From assembly GCA_003168335.1 (NCBI GenBank), contig PMSM01000006.1:248001-312000 (forward strand): 64,000 nt of DNA. Reading direction: 5' to 3'. This document shows positions 16,509 through 25,283 of this stretch, piece after piece (the stretch's first letter is position 1; every line of letters starts with the position of its first letter). The notes below the pieces were generated by a model. That model searched no databases, was not told the origin of the DNA, and worked only from the letters and a program-made list of their open reading frames with translations. Source of the stretch: Blastocatellia bacterium. Lineage in GTDB: Bacteria > Acidobacteriota > Blastocatellia > Pyrinomonadales > Pyrinomonadaceae. Both the position numbers and the translations under genes were made by a program.

Positions 16509-16931
16509 TCATTTCGGTTTGCTGATAGTTGTCGCATCCCCAGTGGCGGGCTTTTTCGCGGCCGGTTTGCGCTTCCTCGTTTTTAGCTCGACCAGGACAA
16601 GTTCAAAGGGCTGGTCGGTGGTGTTCTCCGGAAGATGACGACCGGCCGGCGTCCAGCGCGTCTCGCCCGCTTTTGCGGTAACGTCCTGGGTCTTGCCGTT
16701 CGGAAATGTGAACTTCCCCTTCATGTCCGTGACAAAGGTGGCGATGGCGTTTGGGTGCCGGTGCATGACCGACTTCTCGTGCGGGCCATACTTGACTCGC
16801 AGCACTCGAACCTGCGAATTCTCGAACTCCACCTTGTAATGTTTGGAATCGACTTTGACTGGATCCTGGGCCAGGACCGAGGTCACGGCCAGCGCCAGGA
16901 CAAAGAGGGTCAGAAACAATACTCGACGCAT
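16509..16931 (-). CDS. exported cupin-domain protein
   Basis: A 140-residue protein with a signal peptide (about 1-21, ending SVLAQ) and one cupin_2 barrel (about 40-115). The metal-site motif region reads SVMHRHPNAIATF, with His57 and His59 as candidate ligands, then a second motif GETRWTPAGRHLPEN. The C-terminus is Lys/Ala-rich. Periplasmic single-domain cupins of this kind are common in Acidobacteriota; the ligand is unknown. Confidence 0.8.
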   Translation of the reverse strand: MRRVLFLTLFVLALAVTSVLAQDPVKVDSKHYKVEFENSQVRVLRVKYGPHEKSVMHRHPNAIATFVTDMKGKFTFPNGKTQDVTAKAGETRWTPAGRHLPENTTDQPFELVLVELKTRKRKPAAKKPATGDATTISKPK

Positions 16932-17029
16932 ACGAAATTCCTCCTGTGAACTACTTGAATGGGTTAGGGCAGAGCACTTCTAGTCTAGAGTGAGGCGCGA
17001 AGTCAATCCTTTTGATGTAGACGATTCTC

Positions 17030-17206
17030 TTTTGCGGCTCTGCCGCCTGATGTGCGGAAAGGCTTTGCCTTTCCGGTCAGCTTTCTTTTTATTCCTCTTC
17101 CGAGGCTGCGCCTCGGCCTTCGGAGGCGTAGCCTCAGAGAGTTGAAAAGTACCAATGACGGAAAGCCATAGGCTTTCCGCACATCAGGCGGCAAAGCCGC
17201 GAGCCC
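17030..17206. repeat. composite palindromic repeat, family C
   Basis: Outer arms GCGGCTCTGCCGCCTGATGT (about 17036) and its near complement ACATCAGGCGGCAAAGCCGC (about 17180-17199). Inside lie further palindromes: GGAAAGGCTTTGCCTTTCC, then GAGGCTGCGCCTC and GGAGGCGTAGCCTC. It fills the gap between divergent genes, so promoters of both must lie within or around it. Confidence 0.85.
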
Positions 17207-17222
17207 AAGTGACGCGTTCATT

Positions 17223-18233
17223 ATGAGCGAAGCAACTCTATCAACCGAATACTCAGCCGTCCGCGATGGCGGTACCGGCGTGATCGATCTGTCCGCGCGG
17301 GGACGTCTGCTCATCAGCGGATCGGAAGCCGTCATGTTTCTCAACGGCCTGATCACAAACGACATGAAAACGCTGGCAGTGAATTCGTGGATGCCGGCGG
17401 TGTTTCCAAACGTGCAGGGGCGTCTGCTCGCCGCCGTGCGCATTATTCATCGCGAGGATGGATTCCTGATCGACACTGAAAGCGCCACGCTGGCTACCGT
17501 GCTGAAATTGCTTGAACGTTTTACTCTCGCCGGCGATTTCCACGTGGCGGACCTGACCAGCGAGACTGCGATGCTTTCCATTCAGGGAATGAATTCCGAC
17601 GAAGTTATTCTCAAGACGCTGGGCGAGACGGTTATTAATCGGCATGAGGTCGTGATTGCGCAACTGGGGAACGGCGCGAAGGTGACAATCATCCGCGCCA
17701 CGCACACGGCCGAAGACGGTTTCGATCTCTTCATCAGCGCGCACGAATCCGGAAGCCTGCGCGACTCTTTGACCAGGGCCGGCGCACAGCCGGTGGGCGC
17801 TGAGGCGCTGGAGGTGTTGCGCGTCGAAGCCGGAATTCCACGTTTCGGCCTGGATATGGACGAAACGAACGTGGTGACCGAAACGAATCTCGATGAGGCC
17901 GTCAGCTTCACCAAAGGCTGTTACATCGGCCAGGAGATCATCGCGCGCATCAAGTACCGCGGCCATGTTGCCAAGAAACTAACCGGGCTGACCTTTGAAA
18001 ATGAAGTCGCACTGGAAAGCGGCGCGCAGATCTTTTCTGCTGACGACAAAGAGATTGGCCGCGTGACCTCGTTGACGTTCTCGCCCCGGCTCAAGCGAAC
18101 CATCGCGTTGGGTTATGTGAAGTATGATTATCTCGAGCCTGGCACGAACGTTAGTGTCGTCTATGCAGGAGAGAAACTTCCGGCGACAGTGGCGGCGCTT
18201 CCTTTCATTCGCGGCAGTTGGTATACGGACTAG
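17223..18233 (+). CDS. ygfZ: tRNA-modifying/folate-binding protein YgfZ (GcvT-like)
   Basis: A 336-residue GcvT-fold protein. The YgfZ signature KGCYIGQE is present (about residues 236-243), followed by KYRGHVAKKLTGL. An N-terminal GRLLISGSEAVMFLNGLITND and a C-terminal beta-barrel complete the fold. YgfZ uses folate to support assembly or repair of iron-sulfur clusters, for instance in MiaB. Full length. The following 94-residue gene starts 29 bases downstream and is probably co-transcribed. Confidence 0.9.
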   Translation: MSEATLSTEYSAVRDGGTGVIDLSARGRLLISGSEAVMFLNGLITNDMKTLAVNSWMPAVFPNVQGRLLAAVRIIHREDGFLIDTESATLATVLKLLERFTLAGDFHVADLTSETAMLSIQGMNSDEVILKTLGETVINRHEVVIAQLGNGAKVTIIRATHTAEDGFDLFISAHESGSLRDSLTRAGAQPVGAEALEVLRVEAGIPRFGLDMDETNVVTETNLDEAVSFTKGCYIGQEIIARIKYRGHVAKKLTGLTFENEVALESGAQIFSADDKEIGRVTSLTFSPRLKRTIALGYVKYDYLEPGTNVSVVYAGEKLPATVAALPFIRGSWYTD

Positions 18234-18262
18234 CCCGGTAGGAGCGTCGAGACTGAATCACA

Positions 18263-18547
18263 ATGGCTGACGAGCAAATCAACAACGCGGAATCGGAAGC
18301 GCCCGATCTCGATCAAGCCGGGCTGGCCCACTCGATCATTGAATCGTTACTCGAACACACGCGCGTCGTCAGCGACCTGATCGCTGTGATGGCTCAAGCT
18401 CTCGACCAGGACACGACCAAAGCGCTGACCCTCACCGCGCAGTGGCAGGCTTATCTGGAAAGTCGCCGGCGGATGGAACACACCCGCAAGGACGTCGAGA
18501 AGTTTGTCGAGATAACGAAGGATTCAGACGAAAAACAGAAAGACTAG
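18263..18547 (+). CDS. hypothetical acidic helical protein
   Basis: A 94-residue soluble protein of no family I recognise. It is acidic at the N-terminus and appears all-helical (SIIESLLEHTRVVSDLIAVM, then QAYLESRRRMEHTRKDVEKF). No signal peptide. It lies 29 bases after ygfZ on the same strand and converges on yjbQ 34 bases further. Confidence 0.7.
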   Translation: MADEQINNAESEAPDLDQAGLAHSIIESLLEHTRVVSDLIAVMAQALDQDTTKALTLTAQWQAYLESRRRMEHTRKDVEKFVEITKDSDEKQKD

Positions 18548-18581
18548 CCAACCAACCGGTTTCTCTTCGCGCCGTGGTCAG

Positions 18582-18974
18582 CTAACGAATCATCATTATT
18601 ACTCTTCGTTCGCGCCCGCCATCGAACTCGCAAAGAAAGATTCCCTGCCAACGACCAAGCAACAACTCGCCGTCTGTGAATGGAATGGTAACGCTGGGAC
18701 CGACGAGGCTGGCTTTGATGTGCGCGTCGGAATTCTCTTCGCCATGACGAAAGCCCATGCCGTGTTGCGGAATTAAGGTGCGGAGCGCGTGCAGCATGTC
18801 ACGCGGCACATCCGGATCGGCATTCTCGTTGACAGTCAGTCCGGCGGTTGTGTGCTGTACGTAGAGCACGACGATGCCCTCGCGCGCGCCTGACTCTTTC
18901 AGGTGCCGCTGCACTTCGCCAGTAAATTCGACCAGTTCTTCACGTTGATGTGAACGGACTTTAAGCACCTGCAT
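18582..18974 (-). CDS. yjbQ: YjbQ family (UPF0047) protein
   Basis: A 130-residue protein covering the whole YjbQ family. Conserved segments VLYVQHTTAGLTVNENADPD (about 41-60), HGEENSDAHIKASL (about 77-90) and LGRWQGIFLCEFDG (about 106-119). The conserved His, Asp and Glu form the putative active site. Members complement thiamin-phosphate synthase weakly in E. coli but the physiological reaction is unsettled. Cytoplasmic. Confidence 0.9.
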   Translation of the reverse strand: MQVLKVRSHQREELVEFTGEVQRHLKESGAREGIVVLYVQHTTAGLTVNENADPDVPRDMLHALRTLIPQHGMGFRHGEENSDAHIKASLVGPSVTIPFTDGELLLGRWQGIFLCEFDGGRERRVIMMIR

Positions 18975-18997
18975 GGCGGGATTGTAGCGTAAAAGTT

Positions 18998-19086
18998 ATC
19001 CGCAGATTTCACAGATTACTCAGATGAAGATTTTAACTCAGCTGAGTTAATGTCTATCAATCTGTGGAATCTGCGTCATCGGCGGA
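18998..19086. repeat. intergenic inverted repeat, family D
   Basis: Arms built on ATCCGCAGATTTCACAGATT (near 18999) and AATCTGTGGAATCTGCG (near 19059), with a central AACTCAGCTGAGTT palindrome. Related copies at 21525-21685 and 23541-23692. Confidence 0.8.
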
Positions 19087-19090
19087 CAAA

Positions 19091-21427
19091 CTATTCTTCT
19101 TCTTCGCCAATAGATCGTCGCACCCGAATGGTTGGATCCGCCGGCCGTGAAGGCCCGGCCTTAGCTGCGGGATAGATGGCCCGCGCGCCGACCTCAGCGC
19201 GGAACTGACCAGCCTCGTCGTACAGGCGCTTGTACTGCAGCGTGTTGCGCACCACCCCCTGAATGTAGAGACGCGTCTCACGGAAAGGTACCGCCTCCGC
19301 CCATTCGTCGAGTTCCAATGGCAAACTTGCGCGCCACTGCACGACGCGACCTGGGCCGGCATTGTAGGCGGCGGCGACGTATTCGATGCGGCCATACTTG
19401 TCGATCTGGTCCCGCAGGAAGGCCGTGCCAAGCTGAATATTCAAACGCGGTTCGAACAACGAATCCATCGTGACGCTGCGATCGACGCCATACTTCTTCG
19501 CGGTCAGCACGCCGGTAGGAACCACGACCTGCATCAGGCCATAAGCTCGCGCCGATGACACCGCGCGCGGATTGAAGACCGACTCCTGACGAATCAAGCC
19601 GGCGACTTGATACGGATCGAGGGAACGCGCGCGCGACTCCTGCGAAATGATGTCCCAGTAAGCGAGCGGATAAAAAATGTCCCACTCGTCCTTCCGCATT
19701 TCTTCGGGCTTCATCTGCGAATAGTCCGGATAGCTGCGCTTCAAGATGTTCAGCGCCTGCACGTTGTCATTCTTAGCCCGATAAATGCGGGCGATGGCGA
19801 GATTCACCCGCGGGCTGGCCGGCGCGGCTGATGAAGCAACGCCCAGCTCCTCCAGCGCCCAATCGTCTGTCCCGATAATCGAAAGCTGATCGGCCTTGGC
19901 GATATGTCCGTCCTCATTTGGCCCGGCGGTTTCTTCGGCGACCACCACTGATTGCAAACTTGCCACAGCGCGCCCGACTAAAGAATCCGCGGGAAAATCC
20001 CTCTGCGGCACGTTGCCGTTGCGAGCCATGTTGTCGAGCCGCTGCTTGGCCAGATAGCCGTACCAGTTCGCATCATAGCGGGCCTGCAATCCCTGATAGA
20101 TCGCTCGAGCCTCCGCCAGCTTGCCGGATCGTTCGCTATCGCGCGCGGCCCAGTAGGCGGCCTTGCCACGAAAGTCAGTGTTGCGATCAGCGTAGCTCGC
20201 CAGATGCTCAGTCAGCAGCCGGGAAGACTCAGCCAGGTTCTTGCTGTCGTGTGCTTGCCAGGCGAGATAAAACTGGGCTGGGGTGACTTCGGCAGCGCCG
20301 GGATAAAAGTTGACTGCCGCGCGATAGCAGTAGGACGCGTCCACGGAGTTCTTCGCGTCTTCGGCAAGCTGGCCCACCTGGACGAACGCCTTGGTGGCCC
20401 ATGGGCTGTTCGGGAAAGTACGATGCAGATCGTCTGCCGTGCTGCGCGCCTGCGCCCACTGTTTGGCCCGACCATAAGCCAGCGCGAGATTGAACATAGC
20501 TTCGGCGCGCGCTTCACCCGACGGCGCCGGTGAAGCATTCAAAGCCGCGGTCGCATCGGCGTATCTGCGCGCATTAGCCGCGGCGATAATACGCCGGGCT
20601 TGCAGTGATGGGGTGGCGCTGTTGGGAAAGCGCGCGAACGCGTCCGTGTAAGCGTCGAAGGCTTCACTGAAACGTTTGGCGGCGAAAAGTCTTTCTGCGC
20701 GCGTGGACGCTTCCTCGGCATTCGCCGGAGCCGTGGTGGAACCAGACCGCGTGATCGCGGTCGCGGCTTCAGAAGCTTCCGCGGACGCCGGCGCGAAGAA
20801 ATGAATGCGGCGATAATTGGCCAGCGCGCCGCTTGAGTTTCCGTTTTGCTCGTACGCTTTCGCCGTCAAAAGCAAGGCCGCTGCGTCGTCTTTTGATGAA
20901 AGTTGTTTCAGCGCCACCGGAATCGCAGCGGCCTGGCCGTCCTGCATAAAGAGCCGCGCCGCCTGGAGCATCGCATCGCGCGCCCGTAACGAATTTGGAT
21001 AGTCGCGCGCCAGTTGTTCATAGGCAGTGCGTGCTTCAACGCGACGATTAGCTTGTTCGAGCGCGCTGGCACGCAGCCACAAACCGTAATCCGGAATCAC
21101 CGAGTAATCGCGAATCGCGCTCGAGTCAAGCAGCGTTGCAGCCCCGGCAAAATCTTTCGCGTTAAGCTTGATACGCGCGTGCACGATCTTGGCGAGCGCA
21201 CCTGCTGTAGTCCTGGGAAAATCCGATTCGATGCGGGCCACTGCATCTTCCGCGGGCAGCACGCCGCCGCGCGTCATGGCGCGCAAACTCTCGCGGGCCT
21301 GCAATTCCTGCGGCGTCTGCTGGAGCGTGCGACAACCGGCGATCAGAAAAATAGGGGCAACTACGCCTACTGCGACGATGAGCCCGGTGACGATAAATGC
21401 GAAGCGATGTTTACGAAGATAACTCAT
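19091..21427 (-). CDS. slt: Slt70-type lytic transglycosylase lipoprotein
   Basis: A 778-residue protein with an N-terminal membrane segment and a lipobox-like LIAGC (Cys32). Residues about 40-560 are helical TPR-like repeats forming the Slt superhelix. Residues 600-740 are the SLT domain, with catalytic Glu615 in GLIRQES, then ARAYGLMQV and AAYNAGPGRV. It cleaves peptidoglycan glycan strands to 1,6-anhydromuropeptides in the periplasm. The YgfZ-YjbQ group is convergent and unrelated. The 20 C-terminal residues are charged and unconserved-looking. Confidence 0.92.
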   Translation of the reverse strand: MSYLRKHRFAFIVTGLIVAVGVVAPIFLIAGCRTLQQTPQELQARESLRAMTRGGVLPAEDAVARIESDFPRTTAGALAKIVHARIKLNAKDFAGAATLLDSSAIRDYSVIPDYGLWLRASALEQANRRVEARTAYEQLARDYPNSLRARDAMLQAARLFMQDGQAAAIPVALKQLSSKDDAAALLLTAKAYEQNGNSSGALANYRRIHFFAPASAEASEAATAITRSGSTTAPANAEEASTRAERLFAAKRFSEAFDAYTDAFARFPNSATPSLQARRIIAAANARRYADATAALNASPAPSGEARAEAMFNLALAYGRAKQWAQARSTADDLHRTFPNSPWATKAFVQVGQLAEDAKNSVDASYCYRAAVNFYPGAAEVTPAQFYLAWQAHDSKNLAESSRLLTEHLASYADRNTDFRGKAAYWAARDSERSGKLAEARAIYQGLQARYDANWYGYLAKQRLDNMARNGNVPQRDFPADSLVGRAVASLQSVVVAEETAGPNEDGHIAKADQLSIIGTDDWALEELGVASSAAPASPRVNLAIARIYRAKNDNVQALNILKRSYPDYSQMKPEEMRKDEWDIFYPLAYWDIISQESRARSLDPYQVAGLIRQESVFNPRAVSSARAYGLMQVVVPTGVLTAKKYGVDRSVTMDSLFEPRLNIQLGTAFLRDQIDKYGRIEYVAAAYNAGPGRVVQWRASLPLELDEWAEAVPFRETRLYIQGVVRNTLQYKRLYDEAGQFRAEVGARAIYPAAKAGPSRPADPTIRVRRSIGEEEE

Positions 21428-21524
21428 AACGTTCCGGCCTTACTTTCGTGCGGACGATCCGAGGCGACGGGATATTTTAGCACGGCTCTCGGTACAGAAC
21501 CGCGAGCGATAGCGAACGCATCTA

Positions 21525-21685
21525 GTTGTCCACAGATTACGCAGATTGCACAGATTTAGAGAAACAAGTCAGCCATGTTCAAGACCACGCCTGACAAAAT
21601 CCAGCAACAGGCCAACGTCAGAGCAGCTTCTGGAGGGTGGCTCCTCTTCTTTCTCTCTGTGTAATCTGCGTAATCTGTGGACAAC
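21525..21685. repeat. intergenic inverted repeat, family D
   Basis: Arms GTTGTCCACAGATTACGCAG (21525) and CTGCGTAATCTGTGGACAAC (ending 21685), continuing inward to about 29 bases with one mismatch. It lies between the slt gene and tRNA-Glu. Confidence 0.88.
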
Positions 21686-21752
21686 TTGACGGTTCGCTTT
21701 GTGCATGCAAACAAAAACGGCCACCGCCGTTATAGTGGCCGCTCGGAAAATC

Positions 21753-21829
21753 TGGTAGCGCATACGGGACTCGAACCCGTGATCTCTGCCTTGAGAGGGC
21801 AGCGTGTTAACCAACTACACCAATGCGCC
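21753..21829 (-). tRNA. tRNA-Glu (CUC)
   Basis: A 77-base cloverleaf with encoded CCA. Acceptor stem GGCGCAT/ATGCGCT (one G-U), D-arm with GTTGGTTAA, anticodon stem-loop CTGCC-CTCTCAA-GGCAG giving anticodon CUC, T-arm ACGGG-TTCGAGT-CCCGT. Reads GAG. Confidence 0.93.
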
Positions 21830-21909
21830 GCATCGGCCTTGGATTATAGCGGCCAGTAGTTTGGCCCCGCAAGTTGCTTTGTATTCGGGTTGCCCTACCA
21901 TAGCTCGCC

Positions 21910-21947
21910 GGTGTTTAGCGTACTGACTTCAGTCGGCACTCTCAACA
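21910..21947. repeat. short relative of repeat family A
   Basis: It begins GGTGTTTAGCGTACTGAC and ends GTCGGCACTCTCAACA. The ends match the element at 3726-3798, but the central part is missing, leaving one hairpin. Confidence 0.65.
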
Positions 21948-22080
21948 TGGGTTCTCAGCTCGTGCAATTTCCTCCACAAACGTGAGCCACGTCACATCCC
22001 ATCCACGGTGGGGCGTGATATACTCCGCCTTCGCAATTTGCTCTTCATTCAATGATCGTTAGGATCCGCACAGGAAAAAG

Positions 22081-23253
22081 ATGAACATTGCGGTGTTGCG
22101 TGAGACCGGGGCGGGCGAGGCGCGTGTCGCCCTCATGCCTGATTCAGTGCAGAAGCTGGTCGCGCTGAAGGTGTCCGTTTCCATCGAGAGTGGCGCCGGT
22201 CTGGGCGCGGCGCGCACCGACGATGATTATCGCGAAGCGGGTGCCGGTGTCGTCAATGATCGTAATGCACTGCTTGCCTCAGCCGACGTCCTGGTCACGG
22301 TCAATCGACCCTCCAGAGAAGATTTCAATCAACTGAAAAACAGCGCCGTCGTGCTCGGTTTTCTGCGGCCGCTCGACGAGCCTGCCGAGTTAGCTCCCGC
22401 ATTGGAACATGGGTTGACAGCCTTTGCGATGGAGTTGATTCCGCGCATCACGCGCGCGCAATCGATGGATGCACTTTCTTCGATGGCCACCGTCGCGGGC
22501 TACAAAGCAGTTGTGTTGGGGGCCGATCGCATTCCGCGCATGTTCCCTCTGCTGATGACTGCGGCCGGCACCGTGCCGCCCGCGCGCGTTCTGATCCTGG
22601 GCGCCGGCGTGGCGGGCTTACAGGCGATCGCCACCGCCCGGCGTTTAGGTGCCGTAGTCGAGGCATACGATGTGCGCGCGGCCGCGGGCGAACAAGTGCG
22701 ATCGCTGGGGGCCACATTCCTGGAAGTTGATCTGGGCGGACTGCAAACTGAAGATAAAGGCGGTTATGCGGTCGAGCTAAGCGAAGAAGCGCTCGCCCGC
22801 GGTCGGGCCTTGATCGCCGAGCACGCGCAGACCGCCGACGTGGTTATCACGACGGCGCAGGTGCCGGGCAGGCGCGCGCCGCTTTTAATGGACGAACCCG
22901 CCGTAGATGGTATGAAGCGCGGCTCAATAGTCATCGACCTCGCCGGGTCCACGGGCGGCAACGTCACGCTCAGCAAGCCTGATCAGACCGTCGAACGAAA
23001 CGGCGTCGTGATCCTGGCGCCGACAAATCTTCCCGGAACTGTACCGGTGCATGCCAGCCAACTCTACTCGCGCAACGTCACAGCCTTTCTGAATCTGCTA
23101 ATCAAAGACGGCGCGCTGCACATCGACATGGGAGACAACATCGTCGGACCCTCGTGCGTGACGCATGAAGGCAAGTGGGTGAATCAACGAGTAGCCGCGG
23201 CCCTGGGCGCTCTGCTAACAAGTAACGACGGGACAAAGAACAATGAGCTCTGA
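22081..23253 (+). CDS. pntAA: NAD(P) transhydrogenase subunit alpha, soluble part
   Basis: A 390-residue NAD(H)-binding domain I of proton-translocating transhydrogenase. It shows the family N-terminus (VLRETGAGEARVALMP), the RVLILGAGVAGLQAIATARR dinucleotide fold (about 170-190) and VYDVRAAAGEQV-like segment AYDVRAAAGEQVRSLGA. The three-subunit split matches Rhodospirillum rubrum rather than the two-subunit E. coli form. AGGAAAAAG lies directly before the ATG. The stop overlaps the next start by 11 bases, a sign of coupling. Confidence 0.94.
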   Translation: MNIAVLRETGAGEARVALMPDSVQKLVALKVSVSIESGAGLGAARTDDDYREAGAGVVNDRNALLASADVLVTVNRPSREDFNQLKNSAVVLGFLRPLDEPAELAPALEHGLTAFAMELIPRITRAQSMDALSSMATVAGYKAVVLGADRIPRMFPLLMTAAGTVPPARVLILGAGVAGLQAIATARRLGAVVEAYDVRAAAGEQVRSLGATFLEVDLGGLQTEDKGGYAVELSEEALARGRALIAEHAQTADVVITTAQVPGRRAPLLMDEPAVDGMKRGSIVIDLAGSTGGNVTLSKPDQTVERNGVVILAPTNLPGTVPVHASQLYSRNVTAFLNLLIKDGALHIDMGDNIVGPSCVTHEGKWVNQRVAAALGALLTSNDGTKNNEL

Positions 23254-23539
23254 GTCGATGATCGCCGCAATTTACGTTTTCGCGCTGGCCGCGTTTCTCG
23301 GCTACCAGGTCATCTCGCGCGTGCCGCCGCTTTTGCACACGCCTTTGATGTCGGCGACGAATGCTATTTCGGGCATCTCGCTGGTCGGCTCGATTGTGAT
23401 CGCCGGCGGGACCGGCCCGCACCACAGCAAGGTCGCGATGGTTCTCGGGTTCATTGCCGTCGTGTGCTCGACCACGAACGTCGTCGGCGGGTTTGTGATC
23501 ACGGATCGGATGCTGCGCATGTTCAAGCGGAAGAAGTAA
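23243..23539 (+). CDS. pntAB: NAD(P) transhydrogenase subunit alpha, membrane part
   Basis: A 98-residue membrane subunit with three predicted helices. The family segment LLHTPLMSATNAISGISLVGS-like run (about 30-50) and VVGGFVITDRMLRMF at the C-terminus are present. It forms part of the proton channel together with PntB. It overlaps pntAA and is separated from pntB by a 172-base repeat-containing gap. Confidence 0.93.
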   Translation: MSSESMIAAIYVFALAAFLGYQVISRVPPLLHTPLMSATNAISGISLVGSIVIAGGTGPHHSKVAMVLGFIAVVCSTTNVVGGFVITDRMLRMFKRKK

Positions 23540-23540
23540 T

Positions 23541-23692
23541 CCACAGATTACGCAGATTACACAGATGTGAGAGCTAATCAGTTGAGACAAGATGTGAGCG
23601 AGGACGTAATCAGAGGAAAGTCATTAGTGAAAGATCAAGAGCTACTTAACTGTAAGTCCTTATCTGCGAAATCTGTGTAATCTGCGGATAAG
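23541..23692. repeat. intergenic inverted repeat, family D (inside the pnt operon)
   Basis: Arms start with CCACAGATTACGCAGATTAC and end with AATCTGTGTAATCTGCGGAT; it lies between pntAB and pntB. An element of the same family flanks slt. Confidence 0.85.
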
Positions 23693-23711
23693 TTCTGCGG
23701 ATCCAATCAAG

Positions 23712-25112
23712 ATGAACCTGCAAATCTATTTCATCGAATTCAGTTACCTGCTCGCCTCGGTCCTTTTTATTCTCGGGCTCAAGGGTCTGAGCCATCCCGA
23801 AACCGCCAAGCGCGGCATGCACCTCGCAGAGTTCGGCATGATGATGGCCATCATCGGCACCCTCATGCACTTCGAGATCGTCAGCTATACGTGGATCATC
23901 GTCGGGCTATTGGTTGGTTCAACCCTTGGTTTAGCGATGGGTGTTTGGGTCCCGATGACTGCGATGCCCCAGCGGACCGCGCTCTCGCATGCGTTCGGCG
24001 CCTTCGCGGCGGCGCTGGTCGGCATCGCCGAATACTACAGCTACACGCATGGCTTTAAGCCACTGGCCGAACTGGGTCACGTAAAGATGGGCGCGATGGG
24101 CTTTGAGATCATGCTCGGCTCTTTGACGACCACCGGCAGCTTAATCGCTTTCGGCAAGCTGCAGGGGATCGTGCCCGGCAAGCCTCTGGTCTATCGCGGC
24201 CAGAACATCTTCAACATGACGCTGCTGGCGGTGACGATCGGGCTCTTCATCTATCTGATCTTTGTGCCTACGGCCGTGATTCCTTTTTACGTCATGCTGA
24301 CGCTCGCGTTTTTGTTCGGCATCCTGCTGGTGTTGCCGATTGGCTCAGCGGACATGCCGGTGGTGATGTCTCTGCTCAATTCCTATGCTGGACTGGCTTC
24401 GGCGGCGACGGGATTTGTGCTCAACAATAAGGTGCTGATCATTGCGGGCACGCTGGACGGTTTTTCCGGATTCATTCTTTCGATCCTGATGTGCCGCGCG
24501 ATGAATCGGTCGATCACGAACGTCTTGTTCGGCGCCTTCGGCAGCGCCGCGCCCGTGGTCGGGATCGAAGGCCAGCAGGGCGAGATGCGCGAAGTCAGTC
24601 TTGACGATATCGCGGTTCAATTAGCTTACGCGAACAAGGTTGTGTTTGTGCCCGGCTACGGTCTGGCCACAGCTCAGGCGCAACACGCGGTGCGCGAGCT
24701 GGCCAGTGTCCTCGAGCGACGCGGCGTGACGGTGAAATATGGAATTCATCCGGTCGCCGGTCGCATGCCGGGACACATGAATGTATTACTGGCCGAGGCC
24801 AACGTTCCTTACTCGCAGTTGTACGAATTGGAGCAGATCAATCCTGAATTTCCGACCACCGACGTGGCCATGGTGATCGGCGCTAACGATGTCGTAAACC
24901 CCGACGCTCGCGACAATCCGAACAGTCCGATTGCCGGCATGCCGATCCTGGAAGTCGACCACGCAAAGTCTGTGGTCGTCCTGAAGCGGGGACAGGGCAA
25001 GGGTTTTTCCGGGCTCGAAAATCCGCTATTCTTCAAACCAGTCACGGGAATGCTTTATGGCGACGCCAAGGACACGCTGACAAAATTGGTGGGCGCGGTC
25101 CAACACGTGTAA
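23712..25112 (+). CDS. pntB: NAD(P) transhydrogenase subunit beta
   Basis: A 466-residue subunit. About nine membrane helices (1-260) are followed by the NADP(H)-binding domain III (about 280-466), with VPGYGLATAQAQHAVRELA, the HPVAGRMPGHMNVLLAEA loop and GANDVVNPDA. The complete enzyme couples hydride transfer from NADH to NADP+ with proton entry. Despite the repeat between it and pntAB it is in the same orientation, so one transcript is likely. Confidence 0.95.
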   Translation: MNLQIYFIEFSYLLASVLFILGLKGLSHPETAKRGMHLAEFGMMMAIIGTLMHFEIVSYTWIIVGLLVGSTLGLAMGVWVPMTAMPQRTALSHAFGAFAAALVGIAEYYSYTHGFKPLAELGHVKMGAMGFEIMLGSLTTTGSLIAFGKLQGIVPGKPLVYRGQNIFNMTLLAVTIGLFIYLIFVPTAVIPFYVMLTLAFLFGILLVLPIGSADMPVVMSLLNSYAGLASAATGFVLNNKVLIIAGTLDGFSGFILSILMCRAMNRSITNVLFGAFGSAAPVVGIEGQQGEMREVSLDDIAVQLAYANKVVFVPGYGLATAQAQHAVRELASVLERRGVTVKYGIHPVAGRMPGHMNVLLAEANVPYSQLYELEQINPEFPTTDVAMVIGANDVVNPDARDNPNSPIAGMPILEVDHAKSVVVLKRGQGKGFSGLENPLFFKPVTGMLYGDAKDTLTKLVGAVQHV

Positions 25113-25129
25113 CCCTTTTTGGTTTCTCC

Positions 25130-25250
25130 GCGTCTATCTTTTTTGCAGGGAGATTCAAACGCCAGAACGCAAAGTGCATCGCCAGGGGTTCGCAGAGACA
25201 TCCTGTGCGTTCCTTTGCGTTCCTCTGCGCCCTTTGCGTTAATCAATCGA
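25130..25250. repeat. dispersed repeat, family E
   Basis: A low-complexity-like element with repeated GCGTTCCTTTGCGTTC / CTTTGCGTT words and an upstream partner CGCAAAGTGCATCGCC in the other sense. It precedes the signal-peptide start of the M28 peptidase and would be misread as an N-terminal extension. Confidence 0.6.
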
Positions 25251-25283
25251 TACGCCACACTCAGCCGGGTTAGGAACTCAAAT

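Noticed and set aside
17253-17966. 237-codon frame antisense to ygfZ
   Set aside because: ygfZ is clear by motif. The antisense frame has no recognisable protein features and follows the codon bias of the opposite strand.
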